From Paulinella micropora (Eukaryota; Cercozoa; Imbricatea; Euglyphida): a DNA stretch of 31,815 bases. The stretch spans positions 152,095 through 183,909 of the forward strand of contig BJOX01000342.1 of NCBI GenBank assembly GCA_009731375.1, written 5' to 3'. Below, piece by piece: positions 1 through 9,407 of the stretch. The notes beneath the pieces are model-generated. The model saw only the letters and a program-made list of their open reading frames with translations. It made no database searches and was not told the DNA's origin. The translations under genes and the position numbers were made by a program. The number at the start of each line of letters is the position of its first letter. Position 1 is the first letter of the stretch.

Positions 1-66
1 AGAACATTACTCTAGGAGCTTTATACCAATCAGCCCATGGAAAGGACCGATGGCCTATGTACTCCC

Positions 67-68
<2 letters not shown>
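1..68. other. Unique sequence abutting an (AAT)n array
   Basis: About 68 bases of ordinary sequence run straight into an AAT triplet array. Unique sequence ending in a short tandem tail is the usual look of a retroelement 3' end, but no second copy is present in the window, so the assignment is only a possibility. Confidence 0.3.
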
Positions 69-112
<44 letters not shown>

Positions 113-124
113 GTGGTGGTGGTG

Positions 125-181
<57 letters not shown>

Positions 182-189
182 CAGTAGTA
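69..189. repeat. AAT, TGG and TAG triplet arrays
   Basis: Three successive trinucleotide arrays, (AAT)n, (TGG)n and (TAG)n, pass into each other by single-base changes. The open frame across them is low complexity (poly-L, poly-P, poly-Y) and is not a gene. Confidence 0.9.
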
Positions 190-267
190 GTAAGTGAGTA
201 AGTAAGTAAGTGAGTAAGTGAGTAAGCAAGTAAGTGGGTAAGTAAGTAAATAAGTAAGTAAGCAAGC

Positions 268-298
<31 letters not shown>

Positions 299-557
299 AG
301 TAAGTAAGTTGTAATTAGTACGTAGTAACAGTAATCAGTAGTAAGTGGTTAGTCGTAAACTAGCAAGTAGTAAGTGAGAAGTAAGTAAGTAAGTAAGTAA
401 GTAGTAAGTAGTAAGTAGTGTGGTAATAGAGTGGTAAGTGGTAAGTAGTAAGTGATAAGTGATAAGTGATAAAAATTAAGTAGTAAATAGTAAGCTGCAA
501 GCAAGCAAATAAGCAAGTAAGTAAATAAGTAATTAGGTAAGTAAGTAAGTAAGTAGT
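190..557 (+). repeat. GTAAGT-rich block, copy 1
   Basis: A degenerate (TAAG)n/(TAG) block. It is homologous to blocks at 2073-2283, 9420-9642, 24098-24311 and, reversed, 18743-18943. Shared landmarks are AAGTGATAAGTGATAAGTGA, AGTAAGCTGCAAGCAAGCAAA and a final run into (ATCT)n. This copy is the longest and most irregular. On the + strand it presents many exact GTAAGT hexamers, the consensus 5' splice site. Confidence 0.8.
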
Positions 558-561
558 ATCT

Positions 562-597
562 ATGTATGCATCTATCTATCTATCTATCTATCTATCC

Positions 598-631
<34 letters not shown>

Positions 632-1017
632 TCTTTTTCTCTTCTTCTATTTTCTGTTCCCATTTATTCTCTTTTCTTCTCTTTTCTTCTCTTCTCTTCT
701 CTTCTCTTCTCTTCCTCTTCCTCTTTCACTTCCTCTTCCTCTTGTATTCTATTTTATTCTCATTTTATTCTATTCTATTCTATTCTATTCTATCCATCCA
801 TCCCTCCTTTTGTCTATCTATCTATCTATATATCCATCTCCATCCATCTACCCATCCATCCATCCATCTATCTATCTGTTCTATTCTATTCTATTCTATT
901 CTATTCTATTCTATTCTGTTCTATTCTGTTCTGTTCTGTTCTGTTCTGTTCTATTCTATTCTATTCTATTCTATTCTAGTCTATTCTAGTCTATCCATCC
1001 GTCCCTCCTTTGTTTAC

Positions 1018-1065
<48 letters not shown>

Positions 1066-1112
1066 TCTATTCTATTCTATTCTATTCTATCCATCCATCC
1101 ATCCATCCATCC

Positions 1113-1143
<31 letters not shown>

Positions 1144-1305
1144 GATCTATCTATCTATCTATCCATCCATCCATCTATATATCTATCTGTTCTATTCTGA
1201 TCTTTCCCTGTTCTATTCTATTCTATTCTATTCTATTCCATTCTATTCCATTCTATTCCATTCTATTCTATTCTATTCTATCCATCCGTCCCTCCTTTTG
1301 TCTAC

Positions 1306-1338
<33 letters not shown>

Positions 1339-1679
1339 GATCTATCTATCCATCCATCCATCTATATATCTATCTGTTCTATTCTGATCTTTCCCTGTTC
1401 TATTCTATTCTATTCTATTCCATTCTATTCCATTCTATTCCATTCTATTCCATTCTATTCCATTCTATTCCATTTTATTCCATTCTATTCCATTCTATTC
1501 TATTCTATTCTATCCATCCGTCCCTCCTTTTGTCTACCTATCTATCTATCCTCTCCTCTCCTCCTCTCCTCTCTTCTCTTCTCTTCTCTTCTCTTCTCCT
1601 CTCTTCTCCTCTCTTCTCCTCTCTTCTCCTCTCTTCTCCTCTCTTCTCCTCTCTTCTCTTCCTTCTCTTTTCTCTTCTC
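562..1679. repeat. Composite higher-order microsatellite, block 1
   Basis: A nested array in which (ATCT)n, (ATCC)n, (ATTCT)n and (CTTCT)n segments recur in a fixed order, separated by the constant linker TCCCTCCTTTTGTCTAYCTA. Several super-units of roughly 200-250 bp are visible, with linkers near 800, 1005, 1290 and 1525. The last 120 bases are a CTCTCCTCTTCT-type pyrimidine tract running into a family A element. No coding potential. Confidence 0.9.
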
Positions 1680-1772
1680 TTGCCCATTCCCAACCCGCTA
1701 CGAGTCGCCAACTGGCGGCGGGTTGGAAAGGATGCCTGTGTCTTTGGATATGCAGAGCTGATAGACCAAACA

Positions 1773-1773
<1 letters not shown>
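1680..1773 (+). mobile_element. Family A SINE-like element, copy 1
   Basis: A roughly 95-bp unit entered from a CTTCT pyrimidine tract, ending GCAGAGCTGATAGACCAAAC followed by AT(ATCT)n. The core contains CGCCAACTGGCG, a 5-bp stem with a 2-base loop, then GGTTGGAAAGGATGCC. Twelve copies share the 3' end but begin at different points. A shared 3' end, variable 5' end and tandem tail are the signature of retroposed copies. Confidence 0.65.
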
Positions 1774-1824
<51 letters not shown>

Positions 1825-1914
1825 CATCCATCTATCCATCCATCCATCCATCCATCCATCTATCTATCTATCTATCTATCTATCTATTTATCTACCTACC
1901 TACCTACCTACTCG

Positions 1915-1951
<37 letters not shown>

Positions 1952-1988
1952 CTATCTATCTTATCTATCTATCTTATCTATCTTATCG

Positions 1989-2052
<64 letters not shown>

Positions 2053-2072
2053 GTCTGTCTGTCTGTCTGTCT
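1774..2072. repeat. ATCT/ATCC array
   Basis: Near-pure (ATCT)n with an (ATCC)n segment, a short (ACCT)n run and a terminal (GTCT)n run. It lies between family A copy 1 and the GTAAGT-rich block. Nothing else is seen. Confidence 0.95.
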
Positions 2073-2282
2073 GGTTAGTAGTTAACAGCAAGTAGTAAGT
2101 GATAAATCAGTAAGTAAGTTAAGTAAGTAAGTAAGTAAGTAAGTAGTAAGCGGTCTGTAGTGTGGTAAGTAGTAAGTAGTAAGTGATAAGTGATAAGTGA
2201 CAAAAACAAATTAGTAAATAGTAAGCTGCAAGCAAGCAAACAAGCAAGGAAGTATATAAGTAAGTAGGTAAGTAAGTAAGTA

Positions 2283-2283
<1 letters not shown>
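2073..2283 (+). repeat. GTAAGT-rich block, copy 2
   Basis: Begins GGTTAGTAGTTAACAGCAAG after a GTCT run and ends in GTAAGTAAGTACTATCT. Marks the 5' boundary of the first ankyrin cassette. Confidence 0.85.
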
Positions 2284-2319
<36 letters not shown>

Positions 2320-2338
2320 CAACTATTAATCTATCCCT

Positions 2339-2377
<39 letters not shown>

Positions 2378-2405
2378 CATCTATCTATCTATCTATCTAT
2401 CTATA

Positions 2406-2452
<47 letters not shown>

Positions 2453-2460
2453 ATCCATCC

Positions 2461-2493
<33 letters not shown>

Positions 2494-2662
2494 CTATCTA
2501 TAGGAGGCCATGGCTTTTCAAGCTAAGCCACGCCCATAGATTAAACATATCTACTATCTATCTACTATCTATCTATCTATACATCTATCTCTCTATCTAT
2601 CTATCTATCTATCTATCTACTATCTATCTACTACCTACCTATCTGCTTACCTATCTTTATGT
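2284..2662. repeat. ATCT array with embedded element fragment
   Basis: (ATCT)n with interruptions, split by a 46-bp family B fragment. The array restarts on the far side of the fragment. Confidence 0.95.
2503..2548 (+). mobile_element. Family B element, 5'-truncated copy
   Basis: Forty-six bases match the last bases of the element at 9905-10340 (ATGGCTTTTCAAGCTA, then CACGCCCATAGATTAAACAT) and pass directly into ATCT repeats. Loss of everything but the 3' end is typical of incomplete reverse transcription. Confidence 0.65.
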
Positions 2663-2715
2663 GGGGGAAAAGTGGGTGATTCACATTTGTGCACATGTAT
2701 ATATGTATATGTATC

Positions 2716-2759
<44 letters not shown>

Positions 2760-2815
2760 CATATGTATATGTATATGTATATGTATGTATAAGTATATGT
2801 AGTATATGTTATCTA
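2663..2815 (+). repeat. Cassette linker and (TATATG)n array
   Basis: A short unique linker containing TTCACATTTGTGCACATGTA precedes a TATATG/TATG array. The same linker-plus-array precedes the satellite at 10553-10631 and 24884-24965, and is reversed at 18285-18397. After the array (about 2888-2952) an AATATGTACTTGGYATGCC motif occurs twice in direct orientation. Confidence 0.8.
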
Positions 2816-2950
2816 TATGTATTTGTGTATGACACTGTATGTATATTATATGAATAAGTATGAGTGAAGTGAGTATAGAAATGTGTATATAATATGTACT
2901 TGGCATGCCTCCAATATCTGAAATTTGTACATAATATGTACTTGGTATGC

Positions 2951-4112
2951 CCTTTATTGTCCTGAACGCTAAAATGCAAAAGATCACATAATTTTCATTT
3001 TGATAATTTTTCAACCCAATACACTTTCTGTTCATCAAATATCACGTCCACACTCCTTTTTTTTGACGTCAAACGAGAAGTTCATAGTAATTGCGTTAGG
3101 AGTTTGCCCTGAACGCTAAAATGCCAAAAATCACATAATTTTTATTCGATAATTTCTAACCCAATACACTTTTTATTCATCAAAGATCACCTTTTAAACG
3201 TCAAACGAGGAATTCCTAGTAATTGCGTTAGGTTGTCCTGAACAGGAAAATGCCAAAAATATGTACTTTTAATTATGATAATTTTGCGACCCAATACACT
3301 GTCTAGTCATCCGATGTCACGTCCATACTTCTTTTTTTGACGTCAAACGAGAAATTTTTCTAGTAATTGCGTTAGGCGTTTGTCCTGAACAGGAAAATGC
3401 CAACATGACATTTAAAAAAAATTAGATAAATTTTTAACCCAATATACTTTCTATTTATCAAATATCACCTTTATACGTATTTTTTTGACCTCAAACGAGA
3501 AATTTCTAGTAATTGCGTTAGACGTTTGTCCTGAACGCTAAAATGAAAAAAATCACATGATTTTCTTTTTGATAATTTTTCAACCCAATACACTTTCTAT
3601 TTATAAAATATCACCTTCAAACGTATGTTTTAAAATCTCAAACGAGAAATTCCTAGTGATTACGTTAGGCGTTTGTCCTGAACTCTAAAATGCCAAAAAT
3701 CACATAATTTTATTTTTGATAATTTTCCAACCCAATACCCTATCTATTTATCAAATATCACTTTCATACGTATTTTTTTTGACGTCAAACAAGAAAAATC
3801 TAATAATTGCGTTAGGTGTTTGTCCTGAACGCTAAAATGCAAAAAAATTACGTAATTTCTTTTTGATATTTTTTTCACCCAATACGCGTTCTCTTCATCA
3901 AATATCGCCTTCATATGTATTTTTTTGACCTCAACGAGAAATTCCTAGTAATTGCGTTGGGCGTTTGTCCTGAGCGCTAAAATGCAAAAAAATCACATAA
4001 TTTTACTTTTAATCACCTTCATACGTATTTTTTTGACGCCAGACGAGAAATTCCTAGTAATTGCGTTAGGCGTTTGTCCTGAACGCTAAAATGCAAAAAT
4101 TCCAGGTAATTC
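2951..4112 (+). repeat. 146-bp satellite array S1
   Basis: About nine diverged tandem monomers. Each carries TGCGTTAGGCGTTTGTCCTG, AACCCAATACACTTTC and TTTGACGTCAAACGAGAAAT. The CCTGAACGCT landmark recurs at about 2960, 3109, 3237, 3382, 3530, 3679, 3826, 3971 and 4079, so most monomers are 144-149 bp, with a shorter one in third position and one at the end. GACGTC is a 6-bp palindrome present in most monomers. The array lies inside the intron just upstream of an ankyrin exon. Confidence 0.9.
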
Positions 4113-4603
4113 CTGTGTTGGCCTCAGCTCAACGAGCTTTGTGTGTGCCAAACATGGCCTTCTAACTCCTCCTGGTGCCCTCAAACGAGTAGTTTTTGGG
4201 TGTAGTGCCCAAAGTAGAGGAAATGTAGGCATTCAGGACACTTTCCTAACGCAAATATTTGCATGAATTTCGAAAAACCCATGCCATCGCCAGCGACGAG
4301 TCGGGGGCTCGGAGCTCTGCTGCAAGTATGAGCTGCCAACTCCTCCTGGTGGCCACAAACCATGCTTGATCGTGGCCGAGTGCCGGTTCGCGCGGGTTGG
4401 TGGTGATGGGATGTGGTGTACACATGCAACTGTGCGGGCCGGAGGGGCCAGCAGCGTGTGTATGTATGTATGTATGTATGTATGTATGTGTGTGTGTGTG
4501 TCCGCTGCCTGCTGCGAGCGCGCTGCCCTCCCCCTCCTCCTCCTCCTCCTCCTCCTCTCCCTCCCCCCCGCACGTCGCACCTGGTCTGGTCTGCTGTGTA
4601 TAG

Positions 4604-4702
4604 AACGGCTTTACGGCGCTGATCCTGGCCGGATTCAATGGGCGCACGGCGACAGCTCAGGCGCTGCTGGCGGCCGGCGCCCACATCGAGGCCAAAGACA
4701 AC
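4604..4702 (+). CDS. Ankyrin-repeat exon (gene 1, repeat n-2)
   Basis: A 99-nt internal exon encoding one complete 33-residue ankyrin repeat: NGFTALILAGFNG, then helix 2 with LLAAGAHIEAKDN. The family hallmarks G-x-TAL-x-LA near residues 2-9 and LLxxGA at 21-26 are all present. The acceptor is CTGTGTATAG just before it, after a (TCC)n tract, and the donor is AAC|GTAAGC. Both splice phases are 0, so the exon can be skipped or duplicated without a frameshift. It joins in frame to 12514-12612. Ankyrin repeats form helix-loop-helix stacks that bind proteins; the partner is unknown. It differs from the 20816 exon at only three residues (N1D, R14H, D32N). Confidence 0.85.
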
Positions 4703-4863
4703 GTAAGCAGGAGGGAGAGGGGAAAGAGGGGAAGATGAGAGATAGAGAGAGAGTGAGCCAGAGCATGCCATGCGCATACTCGGGAAAGCTGTGGGAAGAA
4801 CTGACGGTTTGTGGCCACCAGGAGTTGGGAGCTGATATTTGCAGGGCGTCAAGCCCCAGACTC

Positions 4864-4909
4864 GAATTCCGGAATAACCACCTCAGCTGAGGTGGTTATT
4901 CCGGAATTC
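4864..4909. repeat. Perfect 46-bp palindrome in right arm of copy 1
   Basis: Two 23-base arms with no spacer: GAATTCCGGAATAACC leads in, CAGCTG is the centre, and GGTTATTCCGGAATTC leads out. In the other three cassettes the right half is present in single form, and about ten bases (GTCCTCGATG) stand where the extra left half now is. The left half is therefore an inverted duplication of its neighbour. Confidence 0.95.
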
Positions 4910-5169
4910 AAGCAAATATTTGCGATAGGGGAGTGTCCTGACCGCCGAAATTTCTCGATTTCTGGCAACAGTCGCAACATGACTCGTTTGAGCACACTAG
5001 AGGAAGTTAGAAGGGGATGGTTGGCCTACATAGAGCTTGCTGGATGGAAAAGGTGATGCACATATGATTTCAAGCAAATATGTGCGTTAGCCTCTGTCCT
5101 GAACGCTCCATTGCCCAAATGTGCCAGGGCCCTCAAAACAGAGACCCTGCGCAAGAAAGGGAAACTCAT

Positions 5170-5173
5170 ATCC

Positions 5174-5226
<53 letters not shown>

Positions 5227-5263
5227 CCTATCTATCTACCTATCTATTTACCTATCTAATCTA

Positions 5264-5315
<52 letters not shown>
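5170..5315. repeat. ATCT array
   Basis: (ATCT)n with a few ACCT and ATTT variants, between the tail of cassette 1 (which carries GTGCGTTAGCCTCTGTCCTG just after the right arm) and a family C element. Confidence 0.95.
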
Positions 5316-5850
5316 CATCATTACTTACTCCACGGAGTGAACCAAGGCCACTTGAGGTGTCACTGACCCTCCCTTGGGCTTGGTTTTTTGAAATGGGTGC
5401 CATCTGTCGACAGACAGAGAATTAGGGGATGGGGAGGGTGTGCTGGGTCCGTGGTGGGGTGCCTTATGTGTGCCTAGCCATACGCCTATAAGTCACATGC
5501 CGAAATAGCGACGGGAAGCACAATCCTGTTCCCTCAGGGTGCCCTTTCTCGCTTGTTGAGCCCGGAATAAAACCCACAGTGCTCTGTCGGTTTATACTAG
5601 ACTGTCGAACAGTCTCGAAACTCCATCTGCTTACTGGGTCCTCTGTAATGGAGGTGGGAGCTCGTTCTGCAAGGGGCGCTTATGGAACGAGCCCTGGCCC
5701 CGCCTGGTACTAGGGAGCTTTGGTATCGCCTGTATCAGTCCCTTCCGTGCAAACATCACGGCTTAGCTGGGCATCGGGTTAATACTTTACCCACAGACTT
5801 CCTTGGTTGACGAAATCAGAAGCTCCTTTTTTCTGACATTAGTCGATATC
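5316..5850 (+). mobile_element. Family C retroelement, longest copy
   Basis: About 535 bases of unique, roughly half-GC sequence bounded on both sides by (ATCT)n and ending ACATTAGTCGATATCT. Two reverse-strand copies at 31370-31464 and 31625-31815 share its last 95 and 190 bases, so copies have a common 3' end. A perfect 7-bp stem with 3-base loop (AGACTGTCGAACAGTCT) lies at 5599-5615 and an AATAAA at 5566-5571. No credible protein is encoded, so this is probably the 3' untranslated end of a LINE or a non-autonomous relative. Confidence 0.65.
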
Positions 5851-5939
5851 TCATCTATCTACCTATCTATCTATCTACCTATCTATCTATCTACCTATCT
5901 ATCTATCTATCTCTATCTATCTATCTATCTATTTATCTG

Positions 5940-5997
<58 letters not shown>

Positions 5998-6394
5998 CCT
6001 TTTGTTTTTCTCTTCTTCTATTTTCTGTTCCCATCTATTCTCTTTTCTTCTCCTGTCTTATCTTCTCTTCCTCTTCCTATTCTATTCTATTCTACTCTAT
6101 TCTACTCTACTCTATTCTATTCTATTCTATTCTATTCTGTTCCATCCATCCCTGCTTTTGTTTAGCAATCTATCTATCTGTCTATCTATCTATCTATCTA
6201 TCTATCCATCCATCTATCCATCCATCTGTTCTATTCTGTTCTATTCTGTTCTATTCTATTCTATTCTATTCTATTCTATTCTATTCTATTCTACTCTACT
6301 CTACTCTACTCTACTCTACTCTACTCTGCTATTTTATTCTATTCTATTCTCTATTCTATTCTATTCTATTCTATCCATCCGTCCCTCCTTTTGT

Positions 6395-6468
<74 letters not shown>

Positions 6469-6506
6469 TTATCTATCTATCCATCCATCCATCCATCCAT
6501 CCATCC

Positions 6507-6545
<39 letters not shown>

Positions 6546-6547
6546 CT
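5851..6547. repeat. Composite higher-order microsatellite, block 2a
   Basis: ATCT array, then a stretch resembling TTTTCTGTTCCCATCTATTC, a CTTCT tract, (ATTCT)n, the TCCCTCCTTTTGTTTATCTA linker and more ATCT/ATCC. Several ATTCT units are changed to ACTCT near 6290-6330, a locally homogenised variant. No gene. Confidence 0.9.
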
Positions 6548-6667
6548 TCAGACTGCATCAATCCAGGAATATGTGTCCACCTCCAGCTCGCTGCCCAGGT
6601 GCCGATTGGCCACGGGGCGGAATGGATGCCTATGTCTTCGGATATGCAGAGCTGATAGACCAACCAT
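6548..6667 (+). mobile_element. Family A SINE-like element, copy 2
   Basis: A long-form copy beginning CAGACTGCATCAATCCAGGA, with the conserved core GGAATGGATGCCTATGTC and the 3' end GCAGAGCTGATAGACCAACC. ATCC/ATCT repeats follow. The long form has about 30 more 5' bases than the copies that emerge from CTTCT tracts. Confidence 0.65.
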
Positions 6668-6728
6668 ACCCATCCATCCATCTATCCATCCATCCATCCA
6701 TCCATCTATCTATCTATCTATCTATCTG

Positions 6729-6769
<41 letters not shown>

Positions 6770-6947
6770 GTCTATCTATCCATATGTCTTTTCTTTTTTC
6801 TCTTCTTCTATTTTCTGTTCCCATCTATTCTCTTTTCTTCTCTTCTCTTCTCTTATCTTCTCTTCCTCTTCCTCTTTCGCTTCCTCTTCTATTCTATTCT
6901 ATTCTATTCTATTCTACTCTATTCCATCAATCCATCCCTTCTTTTCA

Positions 6948-6990
<43 letters not shown>

Positions 6991-7015
6991 CATCCATCCA
7001 TCCATCCATCCATTC

Positions 7016-7051
<36 letters not shown>

Positions 7052-7268
7052 GTTATTCTGTTCTATTCTGTTCTATTCTATTCTATTCTATTCTATTTTA
7101 TTCTATTCGATTCTATTCCATTCCATTCTAGTCTATTCTATTCTATTCTATTCTATCCATCCATCCCTCCTTTTGTTTATCTATTTATCTATCTATCTAT
7201 CTATCTATTTATCTACCTACCTATCTATCTACCTACCTATCTATCTACCTACCTATCTATCTACCTAC

Positions 7269-7319
<51 letters not shown>

Positions 7320-7352
7320 CCTATCTACCTACCTACCTACCTACCTACCTAC

Positions 7353-7385
<33 letters not shown>

Positions 7386-7573
7386 CATCCATCCATCCAT
7401 CCATCTATCTGTTCTATTCTGTTCTATCTATTCTATTCTATTCTAAATAGAATTCTATTCTATTCTATTCTATTCTGTTCTGTTCTGTTCTGTTCTTTTC
7501 TGTTCTATTCTATTCTATTCTATTCTATCCTATCCTATCCTTCCGTCACTCCTCTTGTTTATCTATCTATCTC

Positions 7574-7609
<36 letters not shown>

Positions 7610-7649
7610 ATATATCTTATCTATCTTATCTATCGTATCGTATCGTATA

Positions 7650-7724
<75 letters not shown>

Positions 7725-7746
7725 GCATCTATCTTTCCATCTATGC
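6668..7746. repeat. Composite higher-order microsatellite, block 2b
   Basis: At least three repeats of the ATTCT / linker / ATCT / ATCC order, with an (ACCT)n-rich stretch near 7210-7350. A small hairpin, TTCTATTCTAAATAGAA, occurs at about 7436-7452 where one ATTCT unit is inverted. No gene. Confidence 0.9.
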
Positions 7747-7867
7747 TTCAGACTGCATAAATCCAGGACTATGTGTTCAACTCCAGCCCGCTGCCCAGGC
7801 GCCGATTGGCGACGGGTTGGAATGGATGCCTATGTCTTCGGATATGCAGAGCTGATAGACCAAACAT
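7747..7867 (+). mobile_element. Family A SINE-like element, copy 3
   Basis: Long form, with TTCAGACTGCATAAATCCAG at the 5' end and GATAGACCAAACATATCT at the 3' junction. Core GGCGCCGATTGGCGACGGGT. Confidence 0.65.
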
Positions 7868-7919
7868 ATCTATCCATCCATCTATCCATCCATCCATCCA
7901 TCCATCCATCCATCCATCC

Positions 7920-7952
<33 letters not shown>

Positions 7953-8013
7953 CTTCTATCTATCTATCTATCTATCGATCTATCTATCTATCTATCCATC
8001 CATCCATCCATCC

Positions 8014-8061
<48 letters not shown>

Positions 8062-8118
8062 GTCTGTCTGTCTATCTATCTACCTATCTACCTATCTACC
8101 TATCTATCTATCTACCTC

Positions 8119-8158
<40 letters not shown>

Positions 8159-8192
8159 CCTATCTATCTGTCTATGTATCTATCTATTTATG
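7868..8192. repeat. ATCT/ATCC array
   Basis: The tandem tail of family A copy 3, expanded to about 320 bases with ATCC, GTCT and ACCT variant runs. Confidence 0.95.
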
Positions 8193-8893
8193 CTTCTCTT
8201 CTCTTCTCTTCTCTTCTCTTTTCTTCGCTTCTCTTCGCTTCTCTTCTCTTCTCTTCTCTTCTTTTCTCTTTTCTCTTCTCTTTTCTCTTCTCTTTTCTTC
8301 TCTCCTCTCTTCTCTTCTCTCCTCTTCTCTCCTCTTCTCTCCTCTTCTCTCCTCCTCTCTCCTCTTCTCTCCTCTCCTCTCCTCTTCTCTTCTCTCCTCT
8401 CCTCTTCTCTTCTCTCCTCTCCTCTTCTCTTCTCTTCTCTTCTCCTCTCTTCTATTCTCTTCGCTTCGCTTCTCTTCTCTTCTCTTCTCTTCTCTTTTCT
8501 CTTCTCTTTTCTCTTCTCTTTTCTCTTCTCTTCTCTTCTCTTTTCTTCTCTTCTCTCTTCTCTTTTCTCCTCTCCTCTTCTCTCCTCTCCTCTCCTCTTC
8601 TCTCCTTTTTTCTCCTCTTCTCTCCTCTTCTCTCCTCTTCTCTCCTCTTCTCTTCTCTTCTCTTCTCTTCTCTCCTCTCCTCTCCTCTTCTCTCCTCTTC
8701 TCTTCTCTCCTCTTCTCTTCTCTTCTCTCCTCTTCTCTTCTCTTCTCTTCTCTCCACTTCTCTTCTCTTCTCTTCTCTTCTCCTCTCTTCTCCTCTCCTC
8801 TTCTCTCCTCTTCTCTTCTCTCCTCTTCTCTCCTCTTCTCTCCTCTTCTCTCCTCTTCTCCTCTCTTCTCTTCTCTTCTCTTCTCTCTTCTCT
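8193..8893. repeat. 700-bp pure pyrimidine tract (CTTCT/CTCCT)
   Basis: About 700 bases containing almost only C and T on the + strand, built of TTCTC, CTTCT and CTCCTCTTCT units, with rare A or G interruptions (for example near 8225-8235 and 8455-8470). Such homopurine-homopyrimidine DNA can form triplex (H-DNA). Long SLLFS and EEKRR frames here are repeat artefacts. Confidence 0.95.
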
Positions 8894-8980
8894 TGCCCAT
8901 TCCCAACCCTCTACCGAGTCGCCAACTGGCGGCGGGTTGGAAAGGATGCCTATGTCTTTGGATATGCAGAGCTGATAGAC
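8894..8980 (+). mobile_element. Family A SINE-like element, copy 4 (tail inverted)
   Basis: Core CGCCAACTGGCGGCGGGTTG through GCAGAGCTGATAGAC. The expected CAAACAT(ATCT)n is missing at the junction and is found reversed 160 bases downstream (see 8981-9145). Confidence 0.65.
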
Positions 8981-9018
8981 TGGATATATAGATAGATGGA
9001 TGGATAGATGGATGGATG

Positions 9019-9060
<42 letters not shown>

Positions 9061-9072
9061 CAGATAGATAGG

Positions 9073-9140
<68 letters not shown>

Positions 9141-9145
9141 TGTTT
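8981..9145 (-). repeat. Inverted segment: reversed tail of family A copy 4
   Basis: The strand changes abruptly from ATCT to TAGA/TGGA repeats at 8981. The segment ends AGATATGTTT at 9145, after which ATCC/ATCT repeats resume. AGATATGTTT is the reverse complement of the AAACATATCT that should follow GATAGACC. A single 165-bp inversion restores the standard element. Confidence 0.8.
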
Positions 9146-9202
9146 TATCCATCTATCCATCCATCCATCTATCCATCCATCTATCCATCCATCTACCTAT
9201 CC

Positions 9203-9238
<36 letters not shown>

Positions 9239-9283
9239 GTCTGTCTACCTACCTACCTACCTACCTACCTACCTACCTATCTG

Positions 9284-9348
<65 letters not shown>

Positions 9349-9359
9349 CTATCTATCTA

Positions 9360-9407
<48 letters not shown>

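Larger units (their letters stand above)
4124..5044. repeat. Long inverted repeat around ankyrin exon, copy 1
   Basis: Left arm 4124-4361 and right arm 4806-5044 are imperfect reverse complements. Matching landmarks are CTCCTGGTGGCCACAAACC against GGTTTGTGGCCACCAGGAG, GACGAGTC against GACTCG, and CCTAACGCAAATATTTGC against GCAAATATTTGCGTTAGG. By eye roughly three quarters of positions pair. The 444-base loop holds a TATG/TG run, a TCC tract, the exon and a GA-rich tract. The TCC tract (CTCTCCCTCC) and the GA tract (GGAGGGAGAG) are themselves complementary. Confidence 0.85.

Noticed and set aside
562-1200. Long open frames of [13 protein letters not shown] type (many, up to 478 residues, both strands)
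   Set aside because: They are translations of ATCT, ATCC and ATTCT arrays. A 4- or 5-bp repeat without a stop stays open in all frames and yields the same peptide; there is no codon bias or homology.
2951-4112. CRISPR-like array
   Set aside because: The whole 146-bp unit is repeated with divergence throughout; there are no short identical repeats separated by unique spacers, and the context is eukaryotic.
4366-4890. Frames of 100-250 residues over the ankyrin cassettes (both strands, all four copies)
   Set aside because: They run through TG, TCC and GA simple repeats and use the exon in the wrong frame or strand. Only the 99-nt segment between AG and GT encodes an ankyrin repeat.
6548-6667. 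tRNA-derived promoter (A and B boxes) in family A
   Set aside because: GGTTGGAATGG only weakly resembles the B box GGTTCGANNCC, and no A box is found at the right distance, so a tRNA origin is not supported.
8180-9160. Reverse-strand frames rich in REEKR, and forward SSLLF frames
   Set aside because: Artefacts of the CTTCT/CTCCT pyrimidine tract and adjoining ATCT repeats.
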